Below, piece by piece: positions 33,925-43,887 of a stretch of DNA of 64,000 nt; within the stretch, counting starts at the first letter, position 1, and the number at the start of each line of letters is the position of its first letter. The stretch comes from Providencia rettgeri (GTDB lineage Bacteria > Pseudomonadota > Gammaproteobacteria > Enterobacterales > Enterobacteriaceae). The notes under the pieces were generated by a model. It had not been told where the DNA came from. It saw only the letters and a program-made list of their open reading frames with translations, and did no database searches. The stretch spans positions 3,596,001 to 3,660,000 of the forward strand of contig NZ_CP053896.1 in the NCBI RefSeq assembly GCF_013255915.1, written 5' to 3'. Made by a program: the position numbers and the translations under genes.

Positions 33925-34680
33925 ATGATCCACTTATTAATTATTGATGCATTAAACTTAATACGCCGTATCCACGCGGTGCAAGGAAGCCCGTGTGGAG
34001 AAACTTGTTTATCTGCAATATCGCAGTTGATCGCCCACACTAATGCCACACACGTTGTTGCGGTGTTCGATGAAGAAGGGCGTCATCAAAGCTGGCGTCA
34101 TGAAAAACTGCCCGATTACAAAGCAGGTCGGCAACCTATGCCTGAAGATTTGCATACTGAGCTCCCCGTATTAATAGCCTTATTTAAAGAAAAAGGGATT
34201 CACTGTTGGCAGTCTGAAGGAGATGAAGCCGATGATTTAGCCGCTACCTTAGCAACACGTATTGCAGGTTCGGGGCACACTGTCACCATCGTATCCACAG
34301 ATAAAGGTTACTGCCAGCTACTTGCCCCTAACTTAAGAATTCGCGATTATTTTCAAAAGCGCTGGCTTGATATCCCTTTTATTGAAAAGGAATTTGGCGT
34401 TTCTCCTAATCAACTTCCTGATTATTGGGGGCTTGCAGGGATCAGTAGTAGTAAAGTTCCCGGTGTTGCAGGGATTGGTCCTAAAAGTGCCACGACACTA
34501 TTGCAACAATATCACTCTATTGAAAATATATTTGCCAATTTAGATAACCTTGAAGAGAAATGGCAGAAAAAGCTCATCAATCAGCAGGGAATTGCATTGA
34601 TTTGCCGAGATATTGCGACTTTAAGAACCGATATCCCGATACGAGGGAATCTGAATCAGTTGCGTTATGCACCCAACTAA
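33925..34680 (+). CDS. xni: flap endonuclease Xni (ExoIX)
   Basis: Xni resembles the 5'-nuclease domain of DNA polymerase I; the E. coli protein has flap endonuclease activity. The 251-residue protein has [16 protein letters not shown] at the N-terminus. The metal-site acidic cluster [14 protein letters not shown] lies near residue 100, and the DNA-binding [18 protein letters not shown] helix-hairpin-helix near 172. It lies 18 bp after ppnN and probably shares its transcript. The E. coli sdaCB and fuc genes that flank xni are absent here. Confidence 0.95.
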   Translation: MIHLLIIDALNLIRRIHAVQGSPCGETCLSAISQLIAHTNATHVVAVFDEEGRHQSWRHEKLPDYKAGRQPMPEDLHTELPVLIALFKEKGIHCWQSEGDEADDLAATLATRIAGSGHTVTIVSTDKGYCQLLAPNLRIRDYFQKRWLDIPFIEKEFGVSPNQLPDYWGLAGISSSKVPGVAGIGPKSATTLLQQYHSIENIFANLDNLEEKWQKKLINQQGIALICRDIATLRTDIPIRGNLNQLRYAPN

Positions 34681-34690
34681 TAGAAAACAG

Positions 34691-34719
34691 AAAAGCCACT
34701 TAATGATGAAGTGGCTTTT
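34691..34719. terminator. bidirectional terminator between xni and rlmM
   Basis: AAAAGCCACTT and AAGTGGCTTTT flank a 7-nt loop between convergent genes. T runs stand on both strands. Confidence 0.9.
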
Positions 34720-34739
34720 TTATTAACTGATTCTATAAA

Positions 34740-35843
34740 TTAATAATACTCACGTGCCATTGGATTTGCCGACCATATCCTCATCACATGTACAGTTACT
34801 TCTTCGCGGTCATGATAAAGCTGTTTAGCTTGAATCAACACATTAACACCTTGCTCTTTAAGCTGTGTTTTCATCTTTTCTAAGATATGTGAAACTTCTT
34901 CATAGCGCTTTTTCATCGGCAATTTTAAGTTAAAAATGGCCTCTCGGCACCAACCTTGAGCAAGCCAATCAGTCATTAGCGCAGCAACTTTAGCTGGTTT
35001 TTCAACCATATCGCAGACTAACCAAGTAATATTATGGGAAGTAGGCTTAAATTTAAAACCATCTTCACGGTGATGCTTAACTTGCCCTGTATCCATAAGG
35101 CTTTCCGCCATTGGGCCATTATCTACAGCATCCACCATCATACTGCGTTTCACTAATTGATAAGTCCATCCCCCTGGGCATGCTCCAAGATCGACAGCTT
35201 TCATCCCACTAGCTAGACGTTCTTCCCATTCTTCATAAGGAATGAAGACGTGGAAAGCTTCCTCAAGTTTTAAGGTTGAACGGCTCGGTGCATCTGATGG
35301 GAATTTTAACCTTGGGATCCCCATATAGAAATTTGAACTATTATTGGTATACGAATACCCGGTATAGCAGCAACCAGGGGCAATAAAGAATACATGAATA
35401 ACGGGCCGCTTAAAGTTTTCGAGTGGCAATAAGATTTTTTCTTTACGTAATGCATTACGCAAAGGTACCGTAAACTTGCGGCAAAACTTCAAGAGTTCTT
35501 TCGATTCATTGGTATCAGCAACTTCAACACGGAGATCTCCTGCCCGCACAACTTGCTGACTCAATGCATTTACAATCGGGGTAATACGGTCTTCAGGCGG
35601 TAAATCCTTAAGTAAATCCCCTATTACAATCATTTGACGAGCAAAAATTAATTCTCGAAAAGGCAACGTTCGTGCGAGTTTGTCCGCATCTTCTGCTTGG
35701 TAGCACTCAAAAATAACATAACCACTGTTTTCTTTTACGCGGGCAAAACCATAAATTTCTTTTTGCCCTGCTTTATCTGTAATTTCTGCTGCACATTCTT
35801 TTTCAAAGCCTGGACGGCAATATAGTGCAATTTTATTACTCAT
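34740..35843 (-). CDS. rlmM: 23S rRNA 2'-O-ribose C2498 methyltransferase RlmM
   Basis: RlmM methylates the 2'-OH of C2498 in 23S rRNA using S-adenosylmethionine. The 367-residue protein has an N-terminal THUMP-like region (1-170). A C-terminal Rossmann methyltransferase carries the SAM motif [18 protein letters not shown] near residue 220, with the catalytic Lys in [13 protein letters not shown] near 305. The start is ATG; the first 8 bases overlap the end of ygdD, so translation is probably coupled. Confidence 0.97.
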   Translation of the reverse strand: MSNKIALYCRPGFEKECAAEITDKAGQKEIYGFARVKENSGYVIFECYQAEDADKLARTLPFRELIFARQMIVIGDLLKDLPPEDRITPIVNALSQQVVRAGDLRVEVADTNESKELLKFCRKFTVPLRNALRKEKILLPLENFKRPVIHVFFIAPGCCYTGYSYTNNSSNFYMGIPRLKFPSDAPSRSTLKLEEAFHVFIPYEEWEERLASGMKAVDLGACPGGWTYQLVKRSMMVDAVDNGPMAESLMDTGQVKHHREDGFKFKPTSHNITWLVCDMVEKPAKVAALMTDWLAQGWCREAIFNLKLPMKKRYEEVSHILEKMKTQLKEQGVNVLIQAKQLYHDREEVTVHVMRIWSANPMAREYY

Positions 35844-36231
35844 TGCGTGACGCCGATTTCCTTAGACGCATAGCGCCAATAACCACTAACAGCCAACCAA
35901 TTAGGAAACATACACCACCTATTGGCGTAAAATAAGAGAAGTATTTTACCTGCAATAGTGCCATACAATAAAGGCTACCGCTAAAAAGAAGTATCCCAAC
36001 AGAGAAAAACACACCTGACCAATAGAACCACAGAATTATTTTACGTAATAAAATTGCCCCTAGCACCATTAGTGCAACAGTATGCAACATTTGATAACGT
36101 AGCCCTATTTCAATCCAGTCCATTTGATGGACACTCATAATTGACGATAACGCATGTGAACCAATAGCTCCAAAAGCAACAGTAAAGAAGCCACTAATTC
36201 CTGCAAAAATTAACATCAAACGACTATTCAC
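35836..36231 (-). CDS. ygdD: DUF423 family inner membrane protein YgdD
   Basis: This is a 131-residue protein of unknown role with four predicted membrane segments. It carries the family-typical [10 protein letters not shown] near residue 20 and [18 protein letters not shown] near 100. It sits between gcvA and rlmM exactly as in E. coli and overlaps rlmM by 8 bp. The start is ATG. Confidence 0.92.
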   Translation of the reverse strand: MNSRLMLIFAGISGFFTVAFGAIGSHALSSIMSVHQMDWIEIGLRYQMLHTVALMVLGAILLRKIILWFYWSGVFFSVGILLFSGSLYCMALLQVKYFSYFTPIGGVCFLIGWLLVVIGAMRLRKSASRNE

Positions 36232-36258
36232 AGTAACACCTTTTATTTAAATACTTGA

Positions 36259-37200
36259 TTACTGAATAAGCGCCACATCTTGGTCACCCGTAATAAAACC
36301 TAATTTCTCTTGTTCACTTGCCGCCTGCCCAAGAATCCATTGGCGAAATGCAGCTATTTTGCCTAAATCTGCCTGATTTTCTTGGCAAACTAAGTAGAAT
36401 GCATTTTTACTAACTAACACCTCACTAAAGGGACAAACTAAGCGCCCTGCGTCAATTTCATTTTTAGCCATAACATTATTCGTCAGTGCAACTCCCTGAC
36501 CATGAACAGCAGCTTGAATAACCATCGCACTATGACTAAAAATGGGACCTTGCTGTACATTAACGACATTTTGTAACTCTAGTTGCTTAACATATGCTTG
36601 CCAGTCTCTTCGTGAAGAATCGTGAAGTAACGTATGTTTTGCTAAATCTTCAGGAATTTTTAGTTGGCTATCTCCAGTTAATAAAGATGGTGAACATACC
36701 GGCATTAAATATTCAGCATAAAGCCTATCTGTTCTTAGCCCTGGCCAATTACCTTTACCGTAGAAAATAGCGACATCAACGTCATCTGCCAATTTATCTT
36801 CTTCTCTATCTACAGCTTGGATCCGCACATCAATTCCTGGATAGGCCTGGTTAAAGCCTGAAAGCCTTGGCACCAGCCACTGAATCGCAAAACTTGGGGA
36901 TAAACTAACCGTTAATGCCCCTTTTGCACTTCTGGCTTGCAACTTACGCGTCGCCTCGTTTAAAGAAGAGAAAATCTCTTTAATATCAAGGTAATAACTT
37001 TGACCTTCTTCTGTCAATAACAATGATCGGTTGCGCCGACGGAATAATTTCAGCCCAAGGAAATCTTCCAAACTTTTCATTTGGTGGCTAACGGCTGCTT
37101 GAGTTACAAATAATTCTTCTGCTGCCTTAGTAAAACTTAAATGACGAGCAGCAGCATCAAAGACTCTCAGTGCATTTAGGGGCGGTAATCTTTTAGACAT
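36259..37200 (-). CDS. gcvA: LysR-type regulator GcvA (glycine cleavage system)
   Basis: GcvA activates gcvTHP and the small RNA gcvB when glycine is plentiful, and represses gcvTHP when it is not. I chose ATG 37200 (MSKRLPPLNALRVFDAAARH), 313 residues; an in-frame GTG two codons upstream is less likely. The winged helix-turn-helix (AAEELFVTQAAVSHQMKSLE) covers about residues 25-45, and the periplasmic-binding-like effector domain about 90-300. It is divergent from gcvB, 101 bp away from start to start. Confidence 0.97.
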   Translation of the reverse strand: MSKRLPPLNALRVFDAAARHLSFTKAAEELFVTQAAVSHQMKSLEDFLGLKLFRRRNRSLLLTEEGQSYYLDIKEIFSSLNEATRKLQARSAKGALTVSLSPSFAIQWLVPRLSGFNQAYPGIDVRIQAVDREEDKLADDVDVAIFYGKGNWPGLRTDRLYAEYLMPVCSPSLLTGDSQLKIPEDLAKHTLLHDSSRRDWQAYVKQLELQNVVNVQQGPIFSHSAMVIQAAVHGQGVALTNNVMAKNEIDAGRLVCPFSEVLVSKNAFYLVCQENQADLGKIAAFRQWILGQAASEQEKLGFITGDQDVALIQ

Positions 37201-37266
37201 AATCACTTCTACTTGGCATCTTGTTATGCATTAGTTTTTTTCATCCGAAGCATTATAATTTGTCCC

Positions 37267-37295
37267 TTGAGGATACGCTAGTAAATACCTATAGT
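37267..37295 (+). promoter_or_regulatory. gcvB promoter
   Basis: TTGAGG (37267-37272) and TATAGT (37290-37295) are 17 bp apart, and the -10 ends 6 bp before the GcvB 5' end. The remaining space to gcvA is where GcvA would bind. Confidence 0.75.
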
Positions 37296-37301
37296 ATGCA
37301 C

Positions 37302-37504
37302 ACTTCCTAAGCCGGAACGAAAAGTTACAGAGTTTAGTTACTTTGAAACTTTTGGCTTTGTGGTTGTGATGTTGTGTTTGCAAGTTGTCTGGTTGAACCA
37401 GACCTTTGTAGCTTTAGCTACTGTTTTTTCACTTCCTGTACATTTACCCTGTCTGTCCATAGTGATTTTATATAGTGCACCGCCAACGCGCGGTGCTTTT
37501 TTTT
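37302..37504 (+). ncRNA. gcvB: GcvB small RNA
   Basis: GcvB is an Hfq-dependent trans-acting RNA that silences many amino acid and peptide transporter mRNAs. The sequence begins ACTTCCTAAGCCGGAACG, as known GcvB RNAs begin ACTTCCTGAGCCGG. It contains the G/U-rich R1 seed (TGGTTGTGATGTTGTGTTTG). It also has the invariant CTTCCTGTACATTTACCC block followed by TGTCTGTCCATAGTGATT. It ends with the terminator GCACCGCC...GCGGTGC followed by eight T. The hairpin between the R1 and R2 regions is also conserved (TAGCTTTAGCTA). Its position next to gcvA is diagnostic. Confidence 0.97.
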
Positions 37505-37899
37505 ACTCTTTTTTTAATGCTATTTCGGTATTTACTTAAGCAATTTAACTTAATAAATACAAATAACTATAGATAATTGTAAGTGTACCGAAAAAACTTT
37601 CAGTAAGATATTTAAGATAAATCTTGAAAATTATTTACTAAGTACTTAAAAAAATAAATTTATAAACAAAAGGCATTGCATTGCAACGCAAAACACTGAA
37701 TCATCTTGAAACCACATCTAGAAGAATTGCTAACAATTAATACCAAACGTAACAAAATATTTCAATGGCTAGATTAAAAAATGATAAGTTTAAATTAATC
37801 AGAAAGTAACTATAAATGTACTAATAAATGTACAATCAACTAATACCGCACTCAGTAAAATCAAAACACATTGAAATTTTGACTAAAAAGAAAATACTC
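37505..37899 (+). other. AT-rich region between gcvB and csdA, no gene seen
   Basis: E. coli carries the small lipoprotein gene ygdI here. I find no lipobox-bearing frame on either strand. A weak promoter-like pair for csdA is TTGCTA (37727) and TAACAA (37750), 17 bp apart. A small inverted repeat AAGAT-aa-ATCTT lies near 37613. Confidence 0.5.
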
Positions 37900-39105
37900 A
37901 TGGATCATTTTAGCGCCACCACATTTCGCCTCACCTTCCCAGCGATAGACTCATCAACACTATTTTTTGATAGTGCGGCAACGGCATTAAAGCCTATCGC
38001 CATGATCAATGCATCTAATGACTATTATCGCTTGTCGGGCAGTTCGGTATATCGAGGGCAGTCATCTGAATCATTGAAATTAACACGTGATTATGAGCAG
38101 GGGCGAATCCGTGCTGCAAAATATATTCATGCTTCCAGTGAAAAAAATATTATTTGGACACGCGGAACAACTGAGTCAATTAATTTAATTACACAAGGTT
38201 ATTTTCGCTCAACATTAAAACCTGACGATGAAATTATTGTCAGTGAAATAGAACATCATTCAAATTTATTACCTTGGATTATGCTTTCACAGCAAACTGG
38301 CGCAAAAATTATAAAATGGCCGGTTGAAAAGAACCTGACATTGAGTCTTTATGTACTCCAATCTAAATTATCTGAAAAAACGAAAGTCATCGCTATCACT
38401 CAAATGTCCAATGTAACTGGCTATCAACCCGATATACAAACGGTGACTCAGCTCGCTCACCAAGTAGGAGCTTTAGTCGTTGTTGATGGCGCACAAGGTG
38501 TCGTTCATAGCCCGATTAATGTCAGTGAGCTGAATATTGATTTCTATGCATTTTCAGCACATAAGTTATATGGGCCAACTGGGCTTGGAGTTTGCTACGC
38601 CAAAACAGAACTTTTAGAGCAAATGACCCCTTGGCATGGTGGAGGGAAAATGTTGACCCACGTCACATTTGACGATTTCACTCTTGCACCTATTCCACAA
38701 CGATTCGAAGCCGGAACACCGAATATTGCAGGGGTAATTGCCTTTTCTGCTACCCTAGAGTGGCTGGAAGGAATAAAATTAACACTAGCAGAAACATATA
38801 CTTGCTCACTAATCGAATATGCCACTAAAAAACTATCGGCACTTCCCGGCTTTATTCGCTATAGTGTGCCTGATTCTCCTTTGCTATCATTTAACTTCAA
38901 AGATATTCACCATAGTGATCTAGGTGCCCTCTTGACCGAACAAAATATTGCATTACGCTATGGTCAACATTGCACCCAACCATTAATGGATGCATTAAAT
39001 ATCAGTGGCTGCTTGCGTATCTCAATGATGCCGTACAACAACCGGGAAGACGTCGATAAATTTATCGATGCAGTCACCGTTTCACTTTCTATACTCAATG
39101 AATAA
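37900..39105 (+). CDS. csdA: cysteine desulfurase CsdA
   Basis: CsdA is a PLP enzyme that removes sulfur from cysteine and passes it to CsdE. Starting at ATG 37900 gives 401 residues, the E. coli length; a frame from 37828 adds an unconserved Lys-rich stretch. The cofactor Lys lies in FSAHKLYGPTGLG near residue 222, with VDGAQGVVHS before it. The active Cys is in LRYGQHCTQPL near 358. csdE follows at 18 bp, and tcdA, a likely partner, is convergent beyond it. Confidence 0.95.
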   Translation: MDHFSATTFRLTFPAIDSSTLFFDSAATALKPIAMINASNDYYRLSGSSVYRGQSSESLKLTRDYEQGRIRAAKYIHASSEKNIIWTRGTTESINLITQGYFRSTLKPDDEIIVSEIEHHSNLLPWIMLSQQTGAKIIKWPVEKNLTLSLYVLQSKLSEKTKVIAITQMSNVTGYQPDIQTVTQLAHQVGALVVVDGAQGVVHSPINVSELNIDFYAFSAHKLYGPTGLGVCYAKTELLEQMTPWHGGGKMLTHVTFDDFTLAPIPQRFEAGTPNIAGVIAFSATLEWLEGIKLTLAETYTCSLIEYATKKLSALPGFIRYSVPDSPLLSFNFKDIHHSDLGALLTEQNIALRYGQHCTQPLMDALNISGCLRISMMPYNNREDVDKFIDAVTVSLSILNE

Positions 39106-39123
39106 ATCAATAAAGGAAGCCTA

Positions 39124-39582
39124 ATGACTTCGACTAACCATGAACTTGCTCCGCACCCATTCGGTACAGAGATTAAAATTCAAGAAATAGTTGAACAGTT
39201 TTCCACACATAAAGCATGGGAAGATAAATACCGTTTATTAATTCAATTTGCGAGAAAATTGCCGGCGCTGTCTGATGATGAAAAGCTGCAAACTCAAGAG
39301 GTTAAAGGCTGTGAAAACCGAGTTTGGATTGGAGCACTTCTCAATGATGATGAAACATTTCATTTTTATGGGGATAGTGAAGGCCGAGTGGTGAAAGGGT
39401 TATTTACCATTTTGTTAGCGGCAATAGAGCAAAAAACAGCGAAAGAAATCATGGAAATTGATTTTAATAACTTATTAGCTCAAACCGGCTTACCTAGCCA
39501 GCTCAGCGAATCCCGCCAAAATGGTATTCAATCACTCATTACGGCAATTCAAAATATTGCCAATGAAATGACACCTGCGTAA
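39124..39582 (+). CDS. csdE: sulfur acceptor protein CsdE (SufE family)
   Basis: CsdE takes the persulfide from CsdA, stimulating it, and links to TcdA for ct6A formation in tRNA. The 152-residue SufE-like protein has the acceptor Cys in EVKGCENRVWIGAL near residue 62. AAAGGAAGCCTA precedes the ATG. The csdA-csdE order is that of E. coli. Confidence 0.95.
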   Translation: MTSTNHELAPHPFGTEIKIQEIVEQFSTHKAWEDKYRLLIQFARKLPALSDDEKLQTQEVKGCENRVWIGALLNDDETFHFYGDSEGRVVKGLFTILLAAIEQKTAKEIMEIDFNNLLAQTGLPSQLSESRQNGIQSLITAIQNIANEMTPA

Positions 39583-39587
39583 TTCAT

Positions 39588-39621
39588 TGAATGAGGCTAT
39601 CTATCGCAATAGCCTCATTCA
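39588..39621. terminator. 13-bp perfect stem-loop between csdE and tcdA
   Basis: TGAATGAGGCTAT and ATAGCCTCATTCA flank an 8-nt loop just after the csdE stop and before the convergent tcdA stop. A shared terminator is likely, although the T tract is poor. Confidence 0.65.
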
Positions 39622-39623
39622 CT

Positions 39624-40439
39624 TTACTGCTGTTCCATTTCCCGTTGTGATTTTGCTATCATCTTTTTAAGTGCATGTGAGACAGCAATAAACCCAAAAC
39701 TGGCTGTAACCATAGTCACCGCACCAAAGCCTGAAGCGCAGTCCATACGCTTAGAGCCATCCGCAGTGCTTTTTGCCGCACACACAGTGCCATCACTTTG
39801 CGGATAAACAAGCTGTTCAGTAGAAAAAACACAGTCAATCCCGAGCTTTCCTTTGCCATTTTTAACAACGTTAAAATCGGATTTTAAGCGTTCGCGCAAC
39901 TTAGCGGCTAAAGGGTCTTGAACCGTTTTAGCTAGGTCTGTCACTTGAATCTGTGTTGGGTCGATTTGTCCACCAGCCCCACCTGTGGTGATAATGGGTA
40001 TTTTAAAGCGTCTACAATACGCTAACAACGCTGCTTTAGGCCTTACACTATCAATGGCATCAATGACATAATCAAACCCCGTGCTAAGGTAGTGAGCGAC
40101 ATTATCAACAGTAATAAAATCATCAATAACATCCACTACACATTCGGGGTTAATTTCTAAAATACGATTTTTCATCACATCAACTTTTGGTTGCCCAACT
40201 GTCGACTTGATGGCATGTAATTGGCGATTGGTATTAGTCACACAAATATCATCCATATCAATTAATGTGATATGCCCAATACCTGAACGAGCAAGCGCCT
40301 CCGCGGCCCACACGCCTACCCCACCAATGCCAATGACACAAATGTGGGAACGTGCAAAAAGATGAAGAGCATGTTGCCCATATAAACGCCCGATCCCAGC
40401 AAAACGCTGCATCCAAGCATCAGAAAGCTTAGCTTGCAT
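39624..40439 (-). CDS. tcdA: tRNA cyclic N6-threonylcarbamoyladenosine(37) synthase TcdA
   Basis: TcdA (CsdL) is an E1-like enzyme that cyclises t6A37 to ct6A in ANN-decoding tRNAs, using ATP. The nucleotide-binding motif CVIGIGGVGVWAAEALARSG lies near residue 35, and DAIDSVRPKAALLAYCRR near 120. I favour ATG 40439 (271 residues). A TTG at 40451 adds four residues but abuts the GAGG. The C-terminal hydrophobic segment (MVTASFGFIAVSHALKK) matches the membrane-anchoring tail of the family. Confidence 0.94.
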   Translation of the reverse strand: MQAKLSDAWMQRFAGIGRLYGQHALHLFARSHICVIGIGGVGVWAAEALARSGIGHITLIDMDDICVTNTNRQLHAIKSTVGQPKVDVMKNRILEINPECVVDVIDDFITVDNVAHYLSTGFDYVIDAIDSVRPKAALLAYCRRFKIPIITTGGAGGQIDPTQIQVTDLAKTVQDPLAAKLRERLKSDFNVVKNGKGKLGIDCVFSTEQLVYPQSDGTVCAAKSTADGSKRMDCASGFGAVTMVTASFGFIAVSHALKKMIAKSQREMEQQ

Positions 40440-40469
40440 AATAACGAACAACCTCAGTTAAAACTGTAA

Positions 40470-41591
40470 CTACATTGAACCAAATAGCGGCTGGCTTTTT
40501 TTCAGCACCCAAACTCGCCCGTAATGGTTATAAAAACCGGCCATTTTTCCGGCTTCATGGCCTATACCGTGGTAAATATCAAAATGATGCCCTTTAATCG
40601 CACCACCAACATCCAAGGCTACCATCATACGCATTTCGTACTGCCCCGTAAATTTCCCATTATTATCTAACACAGGGATCTCCGCGAGTAAGGCTGTTCC
40701 CGGTGGAATGAGAGTTTTATCTGATGCAACAGATGCTTTAGCAATTAAAGGAACCGCACTTGCGCCTCTAACAGGGACAAATGATTGCGGTTTAAAAAAT
40801 ACAAATGACGGATTTTCTTCTAATAGCTGGCGAACTTCTTGCTCGCTATGCTGATTCGTCCAATCATGGATAGCTTGTAATGACATTTGGCTCAGAGGAA
40901 CTTCACCGCGGTCTACCAGCACTTTTCCGATACTTTTATAGGCGTGACCATTTTTACCTGCATAACCAAAGAAATTCAGTGGGCTGCCATCCCCAAAATC
41001 AACATAACCACTTCCCTGAACTTCCATCATAAAATTTTCAACCGGCGAATTACTATAAGCTAAAATTAAATGATCACTCAGGGCACCATTATAAATTGCC
41101 GCTCGGCTAGGTAAGCGTGTTTTTCCTTTTGGCGGCATACCGTACAACGGATAACGAAATTCACCTTGAGCCATACGGCGCGCCTCGATCACAGGCGTGT
41201 AATACCCTGTAAATTGTACGTTTCCATAATTATCAGCGCCTTCCATTTGGAAAGCGGTTAAATTGAAATTTGCCAATTGAGCCGGGTTCCCCCCCGCCAT
41301 CAACCAGTTTTCTATAGCATGATAGGTATCGTTGTTATTTTTAAACAATCGCGGTGATGCATTTTTAATTTCATTAACTTGTTGATTAAAATCTGGCGCA
41401 TTTATTGGTCGCCCCTGTACATTCACTTGATTTACTTTCTGTAAATCTTGTACTAAGCGACCATCTTTATATTGTTGGCCTTTATCCGTTGGATGGGTTT
41501 GGCATCCAGCTAATAAGGAAAGAAATACGCTGGTTACTAACCATTTTTTTACTATTTGTTTATTGACGATTTTTGTTAGCCCTATATTCAT
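40470..41591 (-). CDS. mltA: membrane-bound lytic murein transglycosylase A
   Basis: MltA cleaves peptidoglycan to 1,6-anhydromuropeptides from its anchor in the outer membrane. The 373-residue precursor has a lipoprotein signal with lipobox LLAGC, giving Cys30 as the acylated residue. The double-psi beta-barrel core carries MVALDVGGAIKGHHFDIYHG near residue 325 with the catalytic Asp. The start is ATG. It is divergent from the fMet tRNA genes, as in E. coli. Confidence 0.97.
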   Translation of the reverse strand: MNIGLTKIVNKQIVKKWLVTSVFLSLLAGCQTHPTDKGQQYKDGRLVQDLQKVNQVNVQGRPINAPDFNQQVNEIKNASPRLFKNNNDTYHAIENWLMAGGNPAQLANFNLTAFQMEGADNYGNVQFTGYYTPVIEARRMAQGEFRYPLYGMPPKGKTRLPSRAAIYNGALSDHLILAYSNSPVENFMMEVQGSGYVDFGDGSPLNFFGYAGKNGHAYKSIGKVLVDRGEVPLSQMSLQAIHDWTNQHSEQEVRQLLEENPSFVFFKPQSFVPVRGASAVPLIAKASVASDKTLIPPGTALLAEIPVLDNNGKFTGQYEMRMMVALDVGGAIKGHHFDIYHGIGHEAGKMAGFYNHYGRVWVLKKSQPLFGSM

Positions 41592-41783
41592 GCTCTACCA
41601 CCCAAATAAATCCAACAATCCAATATGAAGCGCACAATAGCAAACCCAATTAGGGAATGAAACGTGTAAATATATTTAGTTAGGTTATTTTCCTCTCTCT
41701 ACTCACTAAAGAGCAAAAAACAGGCAGACAGAACAGATTTTGTTCTGTAAATGCTAAATTTTGAAAAAAAAACACGAAAAAAC

Positions 41784-41811
41784 TTGCATCAGATCTCATC
41801 CCGAGTATAGT
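41784..41811 (+). promoter_or_regulatory. promoter of the initiator tRNA operon
   Basis: TTGCAT (41784-41789) and TATAGT (41806-41811) are 16 bp apart. GCCCGC after the -10 is a stringent-type discriminator. The first tRNA begins 12 bp later. Confidence 0.7.
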
Positions 41812-41823
41812 GCCCGCATCGGA

Positions 41824-41900
<77 letters not shown>

Positions 41901-41961
41901 ATTACTGATTAAATCAGTAAAGTAACAAAAAATCTGCAGTATAAAGTCGTAAAAATTCAGT

Positions 41962-42038
<77 letters not shown>

Positions 42039-42056
42039 ATTTTTTACCTCTTCAGT

Positions 42057-42133
<77 letters not shown>

Positions 42134-42218
42134 ATTCTTTCAAATGCCCTTTCTAATTCAATTACCTTTTTAGTACCACTATAATAAATTCTATTTTTAC
42201 CCATCGATAAAAACAAAA

Positions 42219-42248
42219 AAAGGCGACTCACACACGTTTATCACCTTT
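42219..42248. terminator. terminator shared by amiC and the tRNA operon
   Basis: AAAGGCGA and TCACCTTT pair (one G-U). On the minus strand seven T and then GTTTTT follow, making a good amiC terminator. On the plus strand CTTTATTTT follows, so it could also end the tRNA transcript. Confidence 0.75.
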
Positions 42249-42274
42249 CTTTATTTTAATCTGATTTAAATTAA

Positions 42275-43528
42275 TTAGTTGCGAATTGCTAATGCACCGC
42301 CATTACGGAAATAAGCTTTTACCCCTTCAAAAATGGATTCTGCCATTTGTTGTTGGAATTTAGCTGTTTTCAATTTCCGCTCTTCTTCTAAATTACTAAT
42401 AAAAGCCGTTTCAACGAGAATTGATGGGATCTCTGGAGCCTTCAACACCGCGAACCCGGCTTGGTCAACTCTATTTTTATGCAACTTGTTAACTTTTCCC
42501 ATCCGTTTTAGTACTTCATCACCAAATTTCAAACTGTCGTTAATCGTCGCTGTTTGCACGAGATCAAACATCGTATGGTCGAGATACACATCTCCACTTT
42601 TACTCACACCGCCCACTAAGTCCGCTTCGTTTTGTGTTTGTGCTAGGTAGCGAGCCGTATTACTGGTCGCACCTTTCGTTGATAGCGCAAAAACAGAAGA
42701 ACCGCGGGCTGAACGGTTAGTAAACGCATCTGCATGAATTGAAACGAATAAATCAGCCTGCATTTTACGTGCTTTCGCCACTCGGACTTTTAACGGAATA
42801 AAGACATCTTCATTACGAGTCATATAGGAACGCATTTTAGGGTCTTTATCTATCAAAGCTTTTAAGCGCCGTGCGATCTGTAAAACCACATCTTTTTCAC
42901 GTGTCTTATATTTGCCTATCGCACCAGGGTCTTCACCACCATGCCCTGGGTCGATCATAATAATAATGGGGCGATCCGTCCCTGCTTTTCCAGGCTTCTT
43001 CGCTTGAGCAGGCATGCTTTCCTCAAGATCACCTTTATTATAATCCTCAAGTAATGCCAATAGAGGATCATCATTGGTGTCAACACCTTTACCTGGATAA
43101 AAATCAAGAACTAAGCGGTGCTTAAATTCCGCAACAGGGGCCATCGAGAAGAATTGAGGACTAACTTTATTTTTAACTTCAAATACCAAGCGAACCGTTT
43201 TCGGATCAAATTGCCCAACTCTAACCAGTTTAAGGTAAGGATCACGTGTTTGAATTTGGGTTCCCATATCCTTTAATACATTATTTAACTGCACCCCTTC
43301 AAGATCGACCACAATACGCTCAGGGTTATTAAGCACAAACTGGCGGTACTTCAATGGAGTACTAGATTCCAATGTTACCCGGGTATAGCTGGATGCAGGC
43401 CAAATGCGCACAGCCACCACGCTGCTACTCGCAGAAAAACCGAATGGGCTAATGCTCAGTAACATAACTGCAGCTGCGCCCTGAATAAAACGACGCTTCG
43501 ATGGGTTGTGATCTTGGTGACTCATCAA
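42275..43528 (-). CDS. amiC: N-acetylmuramoyl-L-alanine amidase AmiC
   Basis: AmiC splits septal peptidoglycan at division and is activated by NlpD in E. coli. The 417-residue precursor has a twin-arginine signal ([16 protein letters not shown]) for Tat export. An N-terminal AMIN domain (about 35-140) targets the septum, and an Amidase_3 domain fills about 190-410. Zinc ligands are visible in [15 protein letters not shown] (His), the following Glu, and VSIHADAF. The catalytic Glu is in [10 protein letters not shown]. The start is ATG; the second Met is equally possible. Confidence 0.97.
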   Translation of the reverse strand: MMSHQDHNPSKRRFIQGAAAVMLLSISPFGFSASSSVVAVRIWPASSYTRVTLESSTPLKYRQFVLNNPERIVVDLEGVQLNNVLKDMGTQIQTRDPYLKLVRVGQFDPKTVRLVFEVKNKVSPQFFSMAPVAEFKHRLVLDFYPGKGVDTNDDPLLALLEDYNKGDLEESMPAQAKKPGKAGTDRPIIIMIDPGHGGEDPGAIGKYKTREKDVVLQIARRLKALIDKDPKMRSYMTRNEDVFIPLKVRVAKARKMQADLFVSIHADAFTNRSARGSSVFALSTKGATSNTARYLAQTQNEADLVGGVSKSGDVYLDHTMFDLVQTATINDSLKFGDEVLKRMGKVNKLHKNRVDQAGFAVLKAPEIPSILVETAFISNLEEERKLKTAKFQQQMAESIFEGVKAYFRNGGALAIRN

Positions 43529-43887
43529 TAATTCCGAACCTAGAACTGAAAAATAAAGTGATTTTAGGATAATTGCTAATAATTAGACTTGAAATACGCA
43601 CTCTAACTAATCATTTGCACTCTGTCATTAAGAATATATCAAAGCATCTATAGAGTTACATTAATGAGTATAACCTAATCATACCGAGAGAAAATATTTG
43701 TGAGTGACTTTCTGTGTCAATTTTATGCAATTTAATTTTCGTAGAGTATATCTAGTTAAATTTAGAGATATGTAAACGATAAAAATAAAAATGTTACTTT
43801 TTTTATCCCATCTTTTACTTGATATTTCCCAACAAAAAGAATAAAAATACATTATTAACGAATAAAAATTCAATTAAGAGGGTTGTT
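43529..43887. other. amiC-argA divergent intergenic region
   Basis: This 359-bp AT-rich stretch holds the promoters of both divergent genes. TTGATA (43819-43824) and TAAAAA (43842-43847), 17 bp apart, are a possible argA promoter overlapping the first ARG box. A 64-residue minus frame at 43679-43873 crosses the operator and looks spurious. Confidence 0.5.
43838..43872 (+). promoter_or_regulatory. tandem ARG boxes (ArgR operator) of argA
   Basis: Two ArgR-type half-palindromes lie just before argA. AGAATAAAAATACA is at 43838-43851 and CGAATAAAAATTCA at 43859-43872. Their cores are 21 bp apart, which is the 18-bp box plus 3-bp spacing of ArgR operators (consensus core TGAATnnnnATTCA). They imply arginine repression of argA. 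Confidence 0.8.

Noticed and set aside
43679-43873. Minus-strand 64-residue frame between amiC and argA
   Set aside because: It is AT-driven, crosses the ARG boxes and has no convincing ribosome-binding site.
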